Part shown: positions 1 through 9,304 of the stretch, piece after piece | Layout: the number at the start of each line of letters is the position of its first letter | Position numbering within the stretch: the stretch's first letter is position 1 | Assembly: GCA_029227815.1 (NCBI GenBank) | Contig: CP118523.1 | Coordinates: 2,790,001 to 2,854,000 of the forward strand | DNA from: Clostridiaceae bacterium M8S5 | GTDB lineage: Bacteria; Bacillota; Clostridia; Tissierellales; MCWD3 | DNA: 64,000 nt | Direction: 5' to 3' | Made by a program: the position numbers and the translations under genes | The notes under the pieces: generated by a model | Database searches by the model: none | Told to the model about the DNA's origin: nothing | The model's input: the letters and a program-made list of their open reading frames with translations, nothing else

Positions 1-50
1 ATATTTAGTCTGAGCTCTCTTTAATGTTACATATTAAGTTATCTACCTCT

Positions 51-1223
51 CTAAATGCTTCTTATTACTTCTACTCTCTTGTTTTTTATGGCATTATCTA
101 TTAATTCTTCTACATTTAGCTTTGCTTCAGATTCTTCTATCACCTGTAGCTTTGGTCTTGTTACTGGGTGCTTAGGCGAAAAAACTGAGCAACAATCTTC
201 ATAAGGAAGTATAGATGTCTCAAATGTTTTTATATCTTGCGCAATATCTATTATATCAGTTTTGTCCATGCCTATTAATGGTCTAAGAACTGGTATATTT
301 ATTGATGCATTAGTTGCATTTATACCTTTTATTGTCTGGCTTGCTACTTGCCCAAGACTTTCTCCTGTTATTAAAGCATCATATCCATTCTCCAATGCTA
401 TTCTTTCTGCTATTCTCATCATAAATCTTCTTGATAATATAGTCATCTGGCTTTCTGGGCAATGCTCATTAATGCTCTTCTGTATTTCTAGTATATTAAC
501 ACTGTGTATCCTTAGATTGCCACAATACTGTGCCATTATTTTAGCAAGTGACATAACTTTTTCTTCTGCTCTCTCACTTGTAAATGGATAACTGTGATAA
601 TGAACACAATCTATTTTAAGACCTCTTTTACTCATCATAAATCCAGCTACAGGACTATCTATTCCCCCTGAAAGAAGCAATATCCCTTTGCCATTTGTAC
701 CTACTGGTAACCCTCCATACGCTTTGATTTTTTCAGTAAACACATAACAATAATCTCTTACCTCTACATACAAATAGATATCTGGATTATGCACATCAAC
801 TTTGATATTATCAACATTTTTTAATACAACTCCACCTAAATCTCTTTCGACCTCCATCGAATTAATTGGAAACTTTTTATCTGCTCTTTTTGCTTCTACT
901 TTAAAAGTATTAACTTCCCTTTTACTTTTTAAATCATTCATTGCATATATGGCACATTGTCTTAAATTATCCATATCTTTTTCTACTCTATAACATATAC
1001 TTATTAAGACTATACCAAAGATTTTCTTTACTTCTTTTACTATTTCGTCTATATCAGCTTCATTTGCTTCTATAAAAATTTTACTTCTATCTTGGTATAC
1101 ATTTGTATCTTGATAATCTTTGACTAATCTTTTTATTTGTTTTATAAGCTTATTAACAAAATAGGATCTATTATTTCCCTTTAATGCTACTTCTCCATAG
1201 CTTATTGATATTACTTTTACCAA
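51..1223 (-). CDS. thiI: tRNA 4-thiouridine synthase ThiI
   Basis: ThiI adenylates U8 of tRNA and transfers sulfur to it, and can feed sulfur to thiazole synthesis. The 390 residues show an N-terminal ferredoxin-like/THUMP region (about 1-165) and then a PP-loop ATPase with SGGIDS at 185-190. A Cys pair at 344-345 (YEDCCSVF) lies where the family has its acceptor cysteine. The C-terminal rhodanese domain of the E. coli enzyme is absent, as is usual in Firmicutes. It lies downstream of a cysteine desulfurase on the same strand, with a GNAT gene between, which fits a desulfurase-ThiI sulfur relay. The family call is firm; a thiamine role is inference. Confidence 0.95.
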   Translation of the reverse strand: MVKVISISYGEVALKGNNRSYFVNKLIKQIKRLVKDYQDTNVYQDRSKIFIEANEADIDEIVKEVKKIFGIVLISICYRVEKDMDNLRQCAIYAMNDLKSKREVNTFKVEAKRADKKFPINSMEVERDLGGVVLKNVDNIKVDVHNPDIYLYVEVRDYCYVFTEKIKAYGGLPVGTNGKGILLLSGGIDSPVAGFMMSKRGLKIDCVHYHSYPFTSERAEEKVMSLAKIMAQYCGNLRIHSVNILEIQKSINEHCPESQMTILSRRFMMRIAERIALENGYDALITGESLGQVASQTIKGINATNASINIPVLRPLIGMDKTDIIDIAQDIKTFETSILPYEDCCSVFSPKHPVTRPKLQVIEESEAKLNVEELIDNAIKNKRVEVIRSI

Positions 1224-1262
1224 ATTATTTCCTCCTGACTTGTTAGCTCTTTGTCTTACAAA

Positions 1263-1823
1263 TTATTCAATACCATCATTAAGTAATACAAAACGAAGAT
1301 GATCTTCCCATTTACCATTTATTTTTAAGTATTTCTTTGATAATCCTTCTTCTGTAAAACCTAGTTTTTTTACAACTCTAATTGATCTATCGTTTTTAGG
1401 CATAATATTTGCTTCAACTCTATGCATTTTATATTCATTAAAAATGATATCTATTCCTTTATTCAATGCTTCTGTTATATATCCTTTATTTATTTCATCT
1501 TTGTCTAATCTATATCCCAAAATACATGATAAGAATGCTCCCTTAATTATATTTGAGAACGCTATTGTACCAATTATTCTAGGGTTATCTTTATCTTCTT
1601 TTTTCATTATCCATAGCCTAAGCTTAGTGCCATTTTCTATTTCTTTTAAATCTTTTTTTATCACTTGCCTATGATAATCTGATGTAAAAAACTGTTCTTG
1701 CTTTAAAGGATCCCACTCTTTTAGAAATTCTTCATTTCTGATAAAGTAATCAACTACTAATTCCACATCTTTTGAATCGGCTACTTTTAATACTAATCTG
1801 TCTGTATTATAACTTTTCTTCAT
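1263..1823 (-). CDS. RimJ/RimL-type GNAT N-acetyltransferase
   Basis: This 186-residue protein has the RimJ/RimL layout: an opening TDRLVLK strand, a central GTIAFSNI strand and a C-terminal acetyl-CoA region with the NDRSIRVVKKLGF motif typical of the family. Such enzymes acetylate N-termini of ribosomal proteins or small molecules; the substrate here cannot be read from sequence. It lies 13 bp after the desulfurase gene and 39 bp before thiI, all co-oriented, so it is probably co-transcribed with them. Nothing ties it to sulfur chemistry beyond position. Confidence 0.88.
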   Translation of the reverse strand: MKKSYNTDRLVLKVADSKDVELVVDYFIRNEEFLKEWDPLKQEQFFTSDYHRQVIKKDLKEIENGTKLRLWIMKKEDKDNPRIIGTIAFSNIIKGAFLSCILGYRLDKDEINKGYITEALNKGIDIIFNEYKMHRVEANIMPKNDRSIRVVKKLGFTEEGLSKKYLKINGKWEDHLRFVLLNDGIE

Positions 1824-1836
1824 ATTTAAACTCCTT

Positions 1837-2991
1837 TCATCTCATAATTTTTCTTATCTCTATAACACTATTTCTAAGATTCCCTATAACATAATCTATT
1901 TGATTGATGTCGTTATAATGCGAAAAACTAAATCTTATCGCTCCCTCAATATCATCGTTTTTAAGTCCCATAGCTGATAATATTTTGCTAACAGATCTAT
2001 CCTTTGAAGAACATGCTGAACCTGTTGAAACAAAAATATTATGATTTTCTAAATAGTGCAATAATACCTCTGCTTTAGTTTTTAAAAAAGAGATATTTAC
2101 TATATGAGGTGCACACCTCTCATCAGTATAACTGTTAAATTTGATATCTTCAATGTTGTTTTTTACACAATTTATAAAATATTGCTTAATATCTAATATT
2201 TTATTAGTTTCTTTATCAAATTCTCTTTCTAATATTTCAGCTGCTTTACCCATAGCTACAATTCCAGGAACATTTTCAGTACCTGGTCTAGTTCCTTTTT
2301 CTTGACCTGATCCATATATTACTGGTGCTATATTTAGAGTCTTTGATAAATATAACCCACCTATTCCTTTCGGAGCATGGAATTTGTGCCCACTAAAAGA
2401 AAAACTATCTACTCCTAGTTTTTTCAGATCCACTTTAATTTTACCAAATGCTTGTATACCGTCTACATGTATCTTGATATTTTTATTTTTGGATTTTGCA
2501 ATTTTACTTATTTCACTTATTGGCTGTATAGTTCCATTTTCGTTATTAACCATCTGTATAGAAATCAATATAGTTTCGTCATTAATAGCTTCTTCTAGTT
2601 TATTTAAATCTACCATTCCTAATTCATTAGTCTGTAGATAAGTAACATTAAACCCCTTGTTTTCATAATGTTTAAAAACATTCAAAATCGAGGGATGCTC
2701 TACTTTTGTTGTTATAATGTGCTTTTTATTTCTACCGTATTTATTTATTATTCCTTGTAATGCTATATTATTACTTTCGGTTCCTCCTGATGTAAATACA
2801 ATTTCACTTTCGTCCACATTTAAATATTTGCTTATTATAGTTCTTGCATTCTTTATCATTTTTTCGGCATCAAAACCCATTCTATGAAGCGATGATGGGT
2901 TCCCATAACTTTCTTTTAATACTTTTGTAATCTCTTTTATTACTTCTTCCCTGACTCTAGTTGTTGCACTATTATCTAAATACACATTCAC
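1837..2991 (-). CDS. Cysteine desulfurase, NifS/IscS family (NifZ-like partner of ThiI)
   Basis: A PLP enzyme that takes sulfur from cysteine as a persulfide. The 384 residues carry the PLP-binding lysine in SGHKFHAPKG (K203) and the catalytic cysteine in STGSACSS (C327), plus the TSGGTESNN motif near 67-75. Translation seems to start at GTG, preceded by GAGGTG; an ATG four bases upstream is out of frame. It is the first gene of a unit with a GNAT gene and thiI, the arrangement of B. subtilis nifZ-thiI, so a dedicated role in tRNA thiolation is likely. A role in Fe-S assembly is possible but no scaffold gene is adjacent. Confidence 0.93.
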   Translation of the reverse strand: MNVYLDNSATTRVREEVIKEITKVLKESYGNPSSLHRMGFDAEKMIKNARTIISKYLNVDESEIVFTSGGTESNNIALQGIINKYGRNKKHIITTKVEHPSILNVFKHYENKGFNVTYLQTNELGMVDLNKLEEAINDETILISIQMVNNENGTIQPISEISKIAKSKNKNIKIHVDGIQAFGKIKVDLKKLGVDSFSFSGHKFHAPKGIGGLYLSKTLNIAPVIYGSGQEKGTRPGTENVPGIVAMGKAAEILEREFDKETNKILDIKQYFINCVKNNIEDIKFNSYTDERCAPHIVNISFLKTKAEVLLHYLENHNIFVSTGSACSSKDRSVSKILSAMGLKNDDIEGAIRFSFSHYNDINQIDYVIGNLRNSVIEIRKIMR

Positions 2992-3164
2992 TCATGGTCA
3001 CCTCAATTTCCTTTTTGCGCATATCTTTATTATATAAGAAAATAACTCCTTATAAAAGTATAATTATTCATATGGGATATTCTTTTATTATTGTTTACAA
3101 AATAAGCTTTATTAATCCTTTTAGATATAAGTGTACCCTTTTAAAAATTACCACTATTTTCTTG

Positions 3165-3193
3165 TTGCTAATTTTGTCGAAGTTTGTTATAAT
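3165..3193 (+). promoter_or_regulatory. Sigma-A type promoter before a short RNA
   Basis: TTGCTA at 3165-3170, a 17-bp spacer, then a perfect TATAAT at 3188-3193. Transcription would start near 3200 and run into the hairpin at 3288-3326, ahead of the asparaginase gene. Confidence 0.5.
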
Positions 3194-3199
3194 TTATGT

Positions 3200-3326
3200 T
3201 GGTTATCCCCCTGGTAACCTTAGAAATATATTTCAATACCCCTTTGAACAGTTTTATTTATGTATCGGTTCATGATTTAAAAAAGGAAGCTCTTAGATTT
3301 TTCTAGGAGCTTTCTTTTGTTTTTGA
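3200..3326 (+). ncRNA. Candidate short RNA or leader upstream of asparaginase
   Basis: A promoter-like sequence and a hairpin with a T-rich tail bracket about 125 bases. The 5' end can form a small hairpin (GGTTA 3201-3205 with TAACC 3215-3219, C-rich loop). I recognise no known RNA family: it lacks T-box, c-di-GMP, PreQ1 or 6S signatures that I could find. It could be a stand-alone sRNA or an attenuated leader of the downstream gene. Confidence 0.3.
3288..3326 (+). terminator. Intrinsic terminator of the short transcript
   Basis: GAAGCTCTTAGA at 3288-3299 pairs with TCTAGGAGCTTTC at 3304-3316, with one wobble and one bulge, followed by a T-rich run to 3326. It lies about 60 bp before the asparaginase start, so it either ends a small RNA or attenuates read-through. 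Confidence 0.55.
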
Positions 3327-3385
3327 AAATTATAGACTTTAAATACCTCTAAATATGGATATACTTAGTTTTAGGAGGTATTAAG

Positions 3386-4369
3386 ATGAAAAAGAAGGTA
3401 GCTGTTATTTTTACTGGCGGAACAATATCTATGAAAGTTGACTCTAGACTAGGAGCAGCTATCCCACTACTAACTAATGAAGAAATCATTTCTATGGTTA
3501 CTAATATAGAAAAACATGCTATAATTGAAACTATTAATTTTGCTAGATTACCCGGTCCTCATATTACTCCTGAGATTATGCTAGAACTTTCAAAGTTAAT
3601 AACTATATTAATACAAAGAAATGACATAGACGGAGTAGTAGTTACGCATGGTACTGACACATTAGAAGAAACAGCATATTTTTTAGATTTAACAATCAAC
3701 TGCACAAAACCTGTTATTGTAGTAGGAGCTATGCGCAATGGATCAGAACTAGGATATGATGGTCCAAGCAATCTAGCTGCCGCAATATGTACTTCTATAT
3801 GCAGTGATTCATGTGGTAAAGGTGTATTGGTAGTTATGAACGATGAAGTAAATGCTGCCAGTGAAGTAACCAAAACAAATACACTCTCATTAAATACATT
3901 TCAATCACCTCAATTCGGGCCTCTTGGAATAGTAGATAATGATGAGGTTCTTTTTTATAGAACAATAAAAAATGAACCCAAGCTAAATGTAAAAAACATA
4001 AATGCTAGAGTTGCTCTATTAAAATGTGCTTCTGGTATGAGCTCTGATATTTTAGAGTTTTGTATAAACGCTGGTTATAACGGAATTGTAATTGAAGCAC
4101 TAGGTAGAGGAAATGTCCCTATAGGTATGGTTAGTGGTATTAAAAAAGCTATAGATAATGATCTCGCAATTGTTATTGTATCAAGATGCTATGCAGGGAG
4201 AGTTTTAGACACGTATGGATACTCTGGAGCTGGGAGAGAGCTAAAAGAATACGGAGCTATATTCGGAGATAATCTACCAGGTCAAAAAGCAAGAATAAAG
4301 CTCCTATTAGCTTTAAGTACATACGACAATATTGAAGATGTTAAAAAAGTATTTGAATATAGATTGTAA
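3386..4369 (+). CDS. L-asparaginase
   Basis: Hydrolyses L-asparagine to aspartate and ammonia. The 327-residue protein has both catalytic threonine motifs: TGGTIS at 10-15 and HGTDT at 88-92. No signal peptide is visible, so it is probably cytoplasmic. The ribosome site TAGGAGGT lies just before the ATG. It is a single-gene unit convergent with the next gene, the two stops being adjacent. Whether it is type I or II kinetically cannot be judged from sequence. Confidence 0.93.
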   Translation: MKKKVAVIFTGGTISMKVDSRLGAAIPLLTNEEIISMVTNIEKHAIIETINFARLPGPHITPEIMLELSKLITILIQRNDIDGVVVTHGTDTLEETAYFLDLTINCTKPVIVVGAMRNGSELGYDGPSNLAAAICTSICSDSCGKGVLVVMNDEVNAASEVTKTNTLSLNTFQSPQFGPLGIVDNDEVLFYRTIKNEPKLNVKNINARVALLKCASGMSSDILEFCINAGYNGIVIEALGRGNVPIGMVSGIKKAIDNDLAIVIVSRCYAGRVLDTYGYSGAGRELKEYGAIFGDNLPGQKARIKLLLALSTYDNIEDVKKVFEYRL

Positions 4370-5146
4370 TTAGATGGAATATACTTTATATTCTTTGTCA
4401 AATATATACCCTAGCTTTCTCGCAAGTTTCACTGATCTCATATCAACAGCATCCCATACTGGAATTATGTTTTTTTCTAAACACTCTAATATAACACTTG
4501 AAGCACATGCTAATGCTAAGCCTTTATTCCTATAATCTTCTTTTGTTCCTATTGTTATATCAATATAACCTTTGCAGTAGCTATAAGAAGAAGCCCCCGA
4601 TATGATTTCTTCATTATGCTCTATAACATATCCTATACCACTATCTTTAAAATGCTTTAACGATTTATAGTTAGAACAACAATCTGCCATAAACTTATCA
4701 GATAATATTTTTGCATATAACTCATCATTTATTCTTTGTATCTTAAATTTACTAGATACTTTTGCTATGTAATCACTTAATTGATGTTTATTAAAATCAT
4801 TAACTTCTCTTTTTAAAGCATATCGTTTAAAGCTCCTAAAACTCTCTTTAAAATTTTCTTTTAATACATGTATCCATGATATATCATACACTACTACAAT
4901 TTGACCCCTGCACTTTTTTAGTACCTCTATAACTTTGTCTTTACTTGTTATCTTATTTATATCTCCGAGTAAATGACAAAAATCTGCTACTAAAATAATA
5001 GCTACAACTGGTCTTTGTTTATTATCAACCCATACAGTCCCCATATTTCCTTCAATCACTGATTTAAGATCTATGCTATTTTTCCCTTCACAAAGTGAAC
5101 TTACACATTCCAACTCATTTGTCGCTAGTTCAATCATTTTGTACAT
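4370..5146 (-). CDS. GNAT acetyltransferase (PF12746-like)
   Basis: 258 residues. The N-terminal half is less conserved, and the C-terminal half is a GNAT fold with RNKGLALACASS as the acetyl-CoA loop and a closing SVKLARKLGY segment. This matches the two-part Firmicute family called GNAT_acetyltran. The substrate is unknown. The stop abuts the asparaginase stop, and no promoter-proximal partner is evident. Confidence 0.8.
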   Translation of the reverse strand: MYKMIELATNELECVSSLCEGKNSIDLKSVIEGNMGTVWVDNKQRPVVAIILVADFCHLLGDINKITSKDKVIEVLKKCRGQIVVVYDISWIHVLKENFKESFRSFKRYALKREVNDFNKHQLSDYIAKVSSKFKIQRINDELYAKILSDKFMADCCSNYKSLKHFKDSGIGYVIEHNEEIISGASSYSYCKGYIDITIGTKEDYRNKGLALACASSVILECLEKNIIPVWDAVDMRSVKLARKLGYIFDKEYKVYSI

Positions 5147-5167
5147 CTTCTCCTATCTCTTACATAT

Positions 5168-5200
5168 AAATATTGAGGATATCTAAGAGACATCCTCATA
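5168..5200 (-). terminator. Hairpin after the HD-GYP gene
   Basis: GAGGATATC and GACATCCTC form an imperfect stem between the HD-GYP stop and the GNAT start. T-rich flanks are present on both sides, so it could act on either strand. Confidence 0.4.
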
Positions 5201-5216
5201 TTTTTAGTGTTACTAT

Positions 5217-6269
5217 CTAACTCAATACATCTATTATATCTAAGCTTCTATCTAAACTCAAATCATAAAAATCTGTTCCTACCTTGACAACTGGTCTTGT
5301 TGGATCTGTTTTGTATATGTATATTATCTCTCCAGTTTCCCCTGTATTGAGTTTTATTGTATTACCTACATAAAAATTAGATATGTTTTTCAAAAACACT
5401 AATGATATTTTAGCATCAAGTTTTCCAAAGCTGTCATTTGCAATCTGTTCTGCCACTTTAAACGGTGACACTTTCTCTTTATAAATTCTCTCAGATGTCA
5501 TAGCATCAAATATATCACACACAGCTATTATTTTAGCAAACTGATGAATTTTATCGCCTTTTAATCCATTTGGATACCCTGAACCATCTTCTCTTTCGTG
5601 GTGCTGTAATACTCCAAATAATACATCCTCACTTATGCCTACTGTATTAGATAGTATCTCATATCCATACAAAGGATGCCTTCTTATAGTATTAGTTTCT
5701 TTTTCATTTAGTTCACTAGGTTTATTTATTATATCTGTTGATATTTTAAGTTTACCTATGTCGTGAAATAACCCTGCTAAAAATAATTGCTTGATATCCT
5801 TTTTAGATAATTTTAGCCATTTTCCAACCATTGTAGCTAGTATCGAAACATTTATAGAGTGTTTGAATGTATAATCATCATCTTCTTTGATTTGTCTAAG
5901 TCTCGATAAAATATTGTCACTTTCAAACAATTCACAAATTATATCGTCTGCTTCAGCGCTTATTTCTGAGAGTAATATTTCTTTACCTATTTTAACATTA
6001 TCAAAGACTCTTCTAACTTTGTCTGCAAGCTGGTTATGACTGTACAAAAATATTTCAGTCCTATCTTTATCTTTCCTTTGCTTAGCTAGTTCATATTGCG
6101 ATTGATCAATAATATATATTTCGTAAATATTTAGATTTTTAACACGCTTTATAAGAGATTTATTTAATACAGTTCCTTTAGTTAATACTGCGGTACCTGA
6201 CATCTCGTTTATTATATCTCTACTTAAAATCATCCCATCTTTTGCATCGCTAATCCTAATAAGTTTCAA
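5217..6269 (-). CDS. HD-GYP domain cyclic di-GMP phosphodiesterase
   Basis: 350 residues. An N-terminal segment resembling the DUF3391 lead-in (about 1-60) precedes an HD-GYP domain (about 120-300). The metal-binding HD pair is at 169-170 in FHDIGKLK, and HHERxDGxGYP is at 223-233. Such enzymes hydrolyse c-di-GMP to pGpG or GMP and control motility, biofilm or sporulation. There are no membrane segments or receiver domain, so the input signal is unknown. It appears to be a single-gene unit. Confidence 0.92.
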   Translation of the reverse strand: MKLIRISDAKDGMILSRDIINEMSGTAVLTKGTVLNKSLIKRVKNLNIYEIYIIDQSQYELAKQRKDKDRTEIFLYSHNQLADKVRRVFDNVKIGKEILLSEISAEADDIICELFESDNILSRLRQIKEDDDYTFKHSINVSILATMVGKWLKLSKKDIKQLFLAGLFHDIGKLKISTDIINKPSELNEKETNTIRRHPLYGYEILSNTVGISEDVLFGVLQHHEREDGSGYPNGLKGDKIHQFAKIIAVCDIFDAMTSERIYKEKVSPFKVAEQIANDSFGKLDAKISLVFLKNISNFYVGNTIKLNTGETGEIIYIYKTDPTRPVVKVGTDFYDLSLDRSLDIIDVLS

Positions 6270-6382
6270 ACAATCACCTACTTATATATTATTTTGTCAT
6301 AAATAATATCGGTTATTTATAACTTCTACATTAAAAATGCTTTTTCCTTTGATTTATTACATTTTTTACAAATGTTTGAATT

Positions 6383-6838
6383 TTATTTAGCTGCTTTCGA
6401 CCTTTTTCCAATGACTTTGCCCACAAAGTACGTCAACAAAAAAGCTATTACAAATCTAATACATAATAATAAATAACCATTTGCACCTATGCTCGCAAAC
6501 AACAAAGTATCCTCAAATATTGAATGGCATGCTACTAAAAATATCATTAAAAGATATAAATCCTGTTTGCTAAGCTTTCCCTGTGAACTACTATCAATAA
6601 TAACTCCTGCTCCATACGATAATCCTAGTATCAATCCTATCATCAAAGGAAATATGGAGTCTTCAGACATATTTAAAACTTTAGAAACCGGTTTGCATTT
6701 GTTTGATATTATGTCAAGTATTTTTAAATCCTTTAGTATTTCCATTATAATCATCAATGGTATTATCATTATTGCCATGCTAAATATAGAATTCAAACTC
6801 ATGGATAGTACTTCTTTTATATATTGAATTATTATCAT
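6383..6838 (-). CDS. Nucleoside-recognition (Gate) domain membrane protein, second of a pair
   Basis: About 151 residues with four hydrophobic helices and the GLILGLSYGAGV segment characteristic of Gate-domain proteins (the fold shared with SpmA, SpmB and nucleoside transporters). The ATG at 6838 has GAGGTG seven bases upstream; a GTG one codon earlier is possible. It follows its partner by 16 bp. Together they probably form a two-subunit membrane complex like SpmA/SpmB, though they are shorter and unproven. The substrate is unknown. Confidence 0.75.
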   Translation of the reverse strand: MIIIQYIKEVLSMSLNSIFSMAIMIIPLMIIMEILKDLKILDIISNKCKPVSKVLNMSEDSIFPLMIGLILGLSYGAGVIIDSSSQGKLSKQDLYLLMIFLVACHSIFEDTLLFASIGANGYLLLCIRFVIAFLLTYFVGKVIGKRSKAAK

Positions 6839-6857
6839 CACTTATCACCTCGTCATT

Positions 6858-7298
6858 TTAGATTAAATACTTTAATATAATTCCTGCTAAAATTGCTAGA
6901 ATTAGTCTAATAATTATAACTAAGCCCGCACTAATACCAGTCTTTTTTGCTACTGCACTTTCTACAGGTAAACTATGAGAAAACGATAACATAACAGCTA
7001 TTATTGTTGCCTGCTTCGCTGTCAATGACAAAGATGTAATAGCTCCTATTGCAGCATAGATATTTATTACATTACCAAAAACGAGCACTAACGAAGCTTC
7101 TCCTGGTAAACCAAAAACATTCATAAATGGCTCAAATACTACTGAAATTTTATCTAGTAAATGTATGTATTTTAAAAACACGACTAAGAATTGAATAGGT
7201 ATTACTATTTTTGCTAACATCCATGTTGTCTTGAGTCCTTTTTCTAGACCTCTTTTTAATGTTTTATAACCTTGCGATTTTGCGGTACTGTCTTTCAT
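6858..7298 (-). CDS. Nucleoside-recognition (Gate) domain membrane protein, first of a pair
   Basis: 146 residues with about four membrane helices. A basic N-terminus leads to WMLAKIVIPIQFLVVFLK, then the central GEASLVLVFGNVINIYAAIG Gate segment. It is transcribed just before the second Gate gene, and the two halves together approximate a full-size transporter. The arrangement is widespread in Clostridia. Transported solute and sporulation link are inference only. Confidence 0.75.
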   Translation of the reverse strand: MKDSTAKSQGYKTLKRGLEKGLKTTWMLAKIVIPIQFLVVFLKYIHLLDKISVVFEPFMNVFGLPGEASLVLVFGNVINIYAAIGAITSLSLTAKQATIIAVMLSFSHSLPVESAVAKKTGISAGLVIIIRLILAILAGIILKYLI

Positions 7299-7545
7299 AT
7301 TATGCTTGTCCTTTCTATTAATCTAGACTCATTATAGCATATTATCAATGGCTTGAGTGTATTAGAGTTGAAGAATAAATCTACCAAGATAGGATTACTG
7401 GACGGGCTTAATCTTAACATTGGATGTAGAAACACTACTATCCATGTCCTTTACAGCAAGAAACAATAAAGGGTCACAGTTTCATAATTTTATAACTTTA
7501 TGTATATTACAGCTTACGAGGGCAAGAAAAACAATCGAAAGACCA

Positions 7546-7605
7546 ACAAAGTTATAATCAACGACAAGACCCACAAAGACAATCTAAAAAGAATATGAAG
7601 CAACT
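7546..7605. repeat. Degenerate repeat, copy 1, in a 400-bp gene-free stretch
   Basis: The stretch 7299-7705 has no intact gene. Around 7546-7605 the sequence resembles 8211-8262 (shared patterns AAAGTTA, ACCCACA.AGA and TCTAAA in the same order). In one frame it reads as a Gln/Lys/Arg-rich tail ending in a stop at about 7608. It is probably a decayed coding copy, identity unknown. Confidence 0.35.
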
Positions 7606-7705
7606 TTAGAGAGCTTGTTCCTCCAAATCTAAAGAAGAGCTCTTACTTTATTTTATGATTTTAATATAGGTAAAAATAAGTGAATCGAAAGTTAACAACA
7701 ACTTA

Positions 7706-8062
7706 TTAATTAAATTTGTAAGTTAAATATGCCCATAAATTTATTGATATTGCAAAGGCAAAAGATACTATTAATAATTGCATCTTATAACTTGATTGTA
7801 AATCAAATGAAGATAGCTTCACCATAAAACTTAATACAAATGCTATTGCAAAACATACTCCAAAAGATATTGAAGCTGCTTTACGTTTATTAGCCATTAA
7901 ACACTCATCCTTAATTTGACCCAATTTAGACCACCAAAAATAAGAAAAATATCCCCCAAAAGCAAAGTATAAAAAGTATAGTGGATTGTGATTTAATCCT
8001 CTGAATCCTATAAAACCTAAAAACCCTAGGCAAACTAAATTCTTACTTACACCTTTTTTCAT
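7706..8062 (-). CDS. DUF3796 family small membrane protein
   Basis: 118 residues with about four hydrophobic segments. The N-terminal LGFLGFIGFRGLNHNPLYF matches the DUF3796 signature, and FGGYFSYFWW follows. The ribosome site AGGGAGG is ideally placed. In other Firmicutes these proteins often sit beside an HTH regulator; none is present here. Function is unknown. Degenerate repeat copies lie on either side, so the gene may sit in a small decayed island. Confidence 0.7.
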   Translation of the reverse strand: MKKGVSKNLVCLGFLGFIGFRGLNHNPLYFLYFAFGGYFSYFWWSKLGQIKDECLMANKRKAASISFGVCFAIAFVLSFMVKLSSFDLQSSYKMQLLIVSFAFAISINLWAYLTYKFN

Positions 8063-8210
8063 AAATCCTCCCTGTTAGTGCCATATATTTATAACTTTAT
8101 ATTACAAATATATCTTATTATGTTTAATATTATAAATGACTCTTTGATAATAGTATTTTAATAGCCAATCCAAATAAAATCTCACCCAAAACAATTGAAT
8201 TGCCGAACAA

Positions 8211-8262
8211 ATAAAGTTACGAGGCAATCACAAAACCCACAGAGATAGTCTAAACAACATAA
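8211..8262. repeat. Degenerate repeat, copy 2
   Basis: Partly matches 7546-7605 across about 50 bases, including the ACCCACAGAGA and TCTAAA blocks. In the matching frame it contains a stop, so it is not a gene as it stands. The interval 8063-8329 holds nothing else that I can support. Confidence 0.3.
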
Positions 8263-8329
8263 ACAAGAAATAACAAAAAGCATATCCATCAATAAAACAG
8301 AATATGCTTTGCATCTTCATATATAAATT

Positions 8330-9304
8330 TTATGCCAATTCCTCATCATCATGAACTATCATATTGCTATATCTACCACATTTATCTCCCCATCGTGCTA
8401 TTATCTGCTTATCTCTTAGGATTTCTATTACTTCACATGCATTAGAACAATATTTACACTCAAATCCATTAACCTCGAATTCTTTGTTAAAAACTTTATC
8501 AGTTATAAATTTTGTTTTACCAGCATTTGAAACTTTATCTTTTGCTAGTATAGCTGCTCCTAATGCTCCCATAACATCATAGTGCTCTGGAACAAATACC
8601 TCTGTATCTAGTGCTTTTTCGAACGCTCTTTTTATACCTATATTTGCTGCTACCCCACCTTGAAATAATATAGGTCCTGTTATTTTTTTACCTTTTCCAA
8701 CATTGTTTAAATAGTTTCTAACTAATGATTCACAAAGCCCGTTAATTATATCTTCTTGAGAATGTCCGAGCTGTTGTTTGTGAATCATGTCTGATTCTGC
8801 AAATACTGCGCATCTTCCTGCAATTCTAACAGGTATCTTTGATTCTAATGCAAGTTTGCCAAAATCTTCGATTTTGATTCCTAACCTTGATGCTTGCCTA
8901 TCTAGAAAAGACCCTGTTCCTGCTGCACATACTGTATTCATTGCAAAGTCCTGTACTACTCCGTTTCTAAGTATAATAATTTTCGAGTCTTGACCACCTA
9001 TTTCTAAAATTGTTCTAACATTAGGTATGATATTTAGTCCAGCGATAGCATGGGCAGTTATCTCATTTTTCACTATGTCTGCACTTAGCATAGCACTTGC
9101 TAAGTGTCTTCCGCTACCTGTAGCTCCAACTCCTTTTATAAACTGTGATCTATCTTCTACTAGTTTCATTCCTTCTTGCAATACACTTATAGGTTTGCCT
9201 TTAGTTCTTAAATAATATTTATCTATAACATTTTTATTTTCATCTATAAGTACTAAATTAGTACTAACAGAGCCTACATCAACTCCTAGATACAATTTTT
9301 CCAT
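8330..9304 (-). CDS. 2-hydroxyacyl-CoA dehydratase activase (BadF/BadG/HgdC family ATPase)
   Basis: 324 residues. An ASKHA ATPase that uses ATP to push a low-potential electron into a 2-hydroxyacyl-CoA dehydratase or a related reductase. Visible features are the phosphate loop GVDVGSVSTNL near 7-17, EIGGQDSK at 101-108, and cysteines C126 and C165 at the positions that hold the dimer-bridging [4Fe-4S] cluster in HgdC. A C-terminal CKYCSNAC motif is an extra possible cluster ligand. It overlaps the preceding gene by 26 bp. The dehydratase subunits are not canonical here, so the target is uncertain. Confidence 0.85.
   Translation of the reverse strand: MEKLYLGVDVGSVSTNLVLIDENKNVIDKYYLRTKGKPISVLQEGMKLVEDRSQFIKGVGATGSGRHLASAMLSADIVKNEITAHAIAGLNIIPNVRTILEIGGQDSKIIILRNGVVQDFAMNTVCAAGTGSFLDRQASRLGIKIEDFGKLALESKIPVRIAGRCAVFAESDMIHKQQLGHSQEDIINGLCESLVRNYLNNVGKGKKITGPILFQGGVAANIGIKRAFEKALDTEVFVPEHYDVMGALGAAILAKDKVSNAGKTKFITDKVFNKEFEVNGFECKYCSNACEVIEILRDKQIIARWGDKCGRYSNMIVHDDEELA

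Noticed and set aside
2961..3275. A 104-codon plus-strand frame upstream of asparaginase
   Set aside because: It overlaps the desulfurase start, has no ribosome site and crosses the short-RNA promoter; composition is not protein-like.
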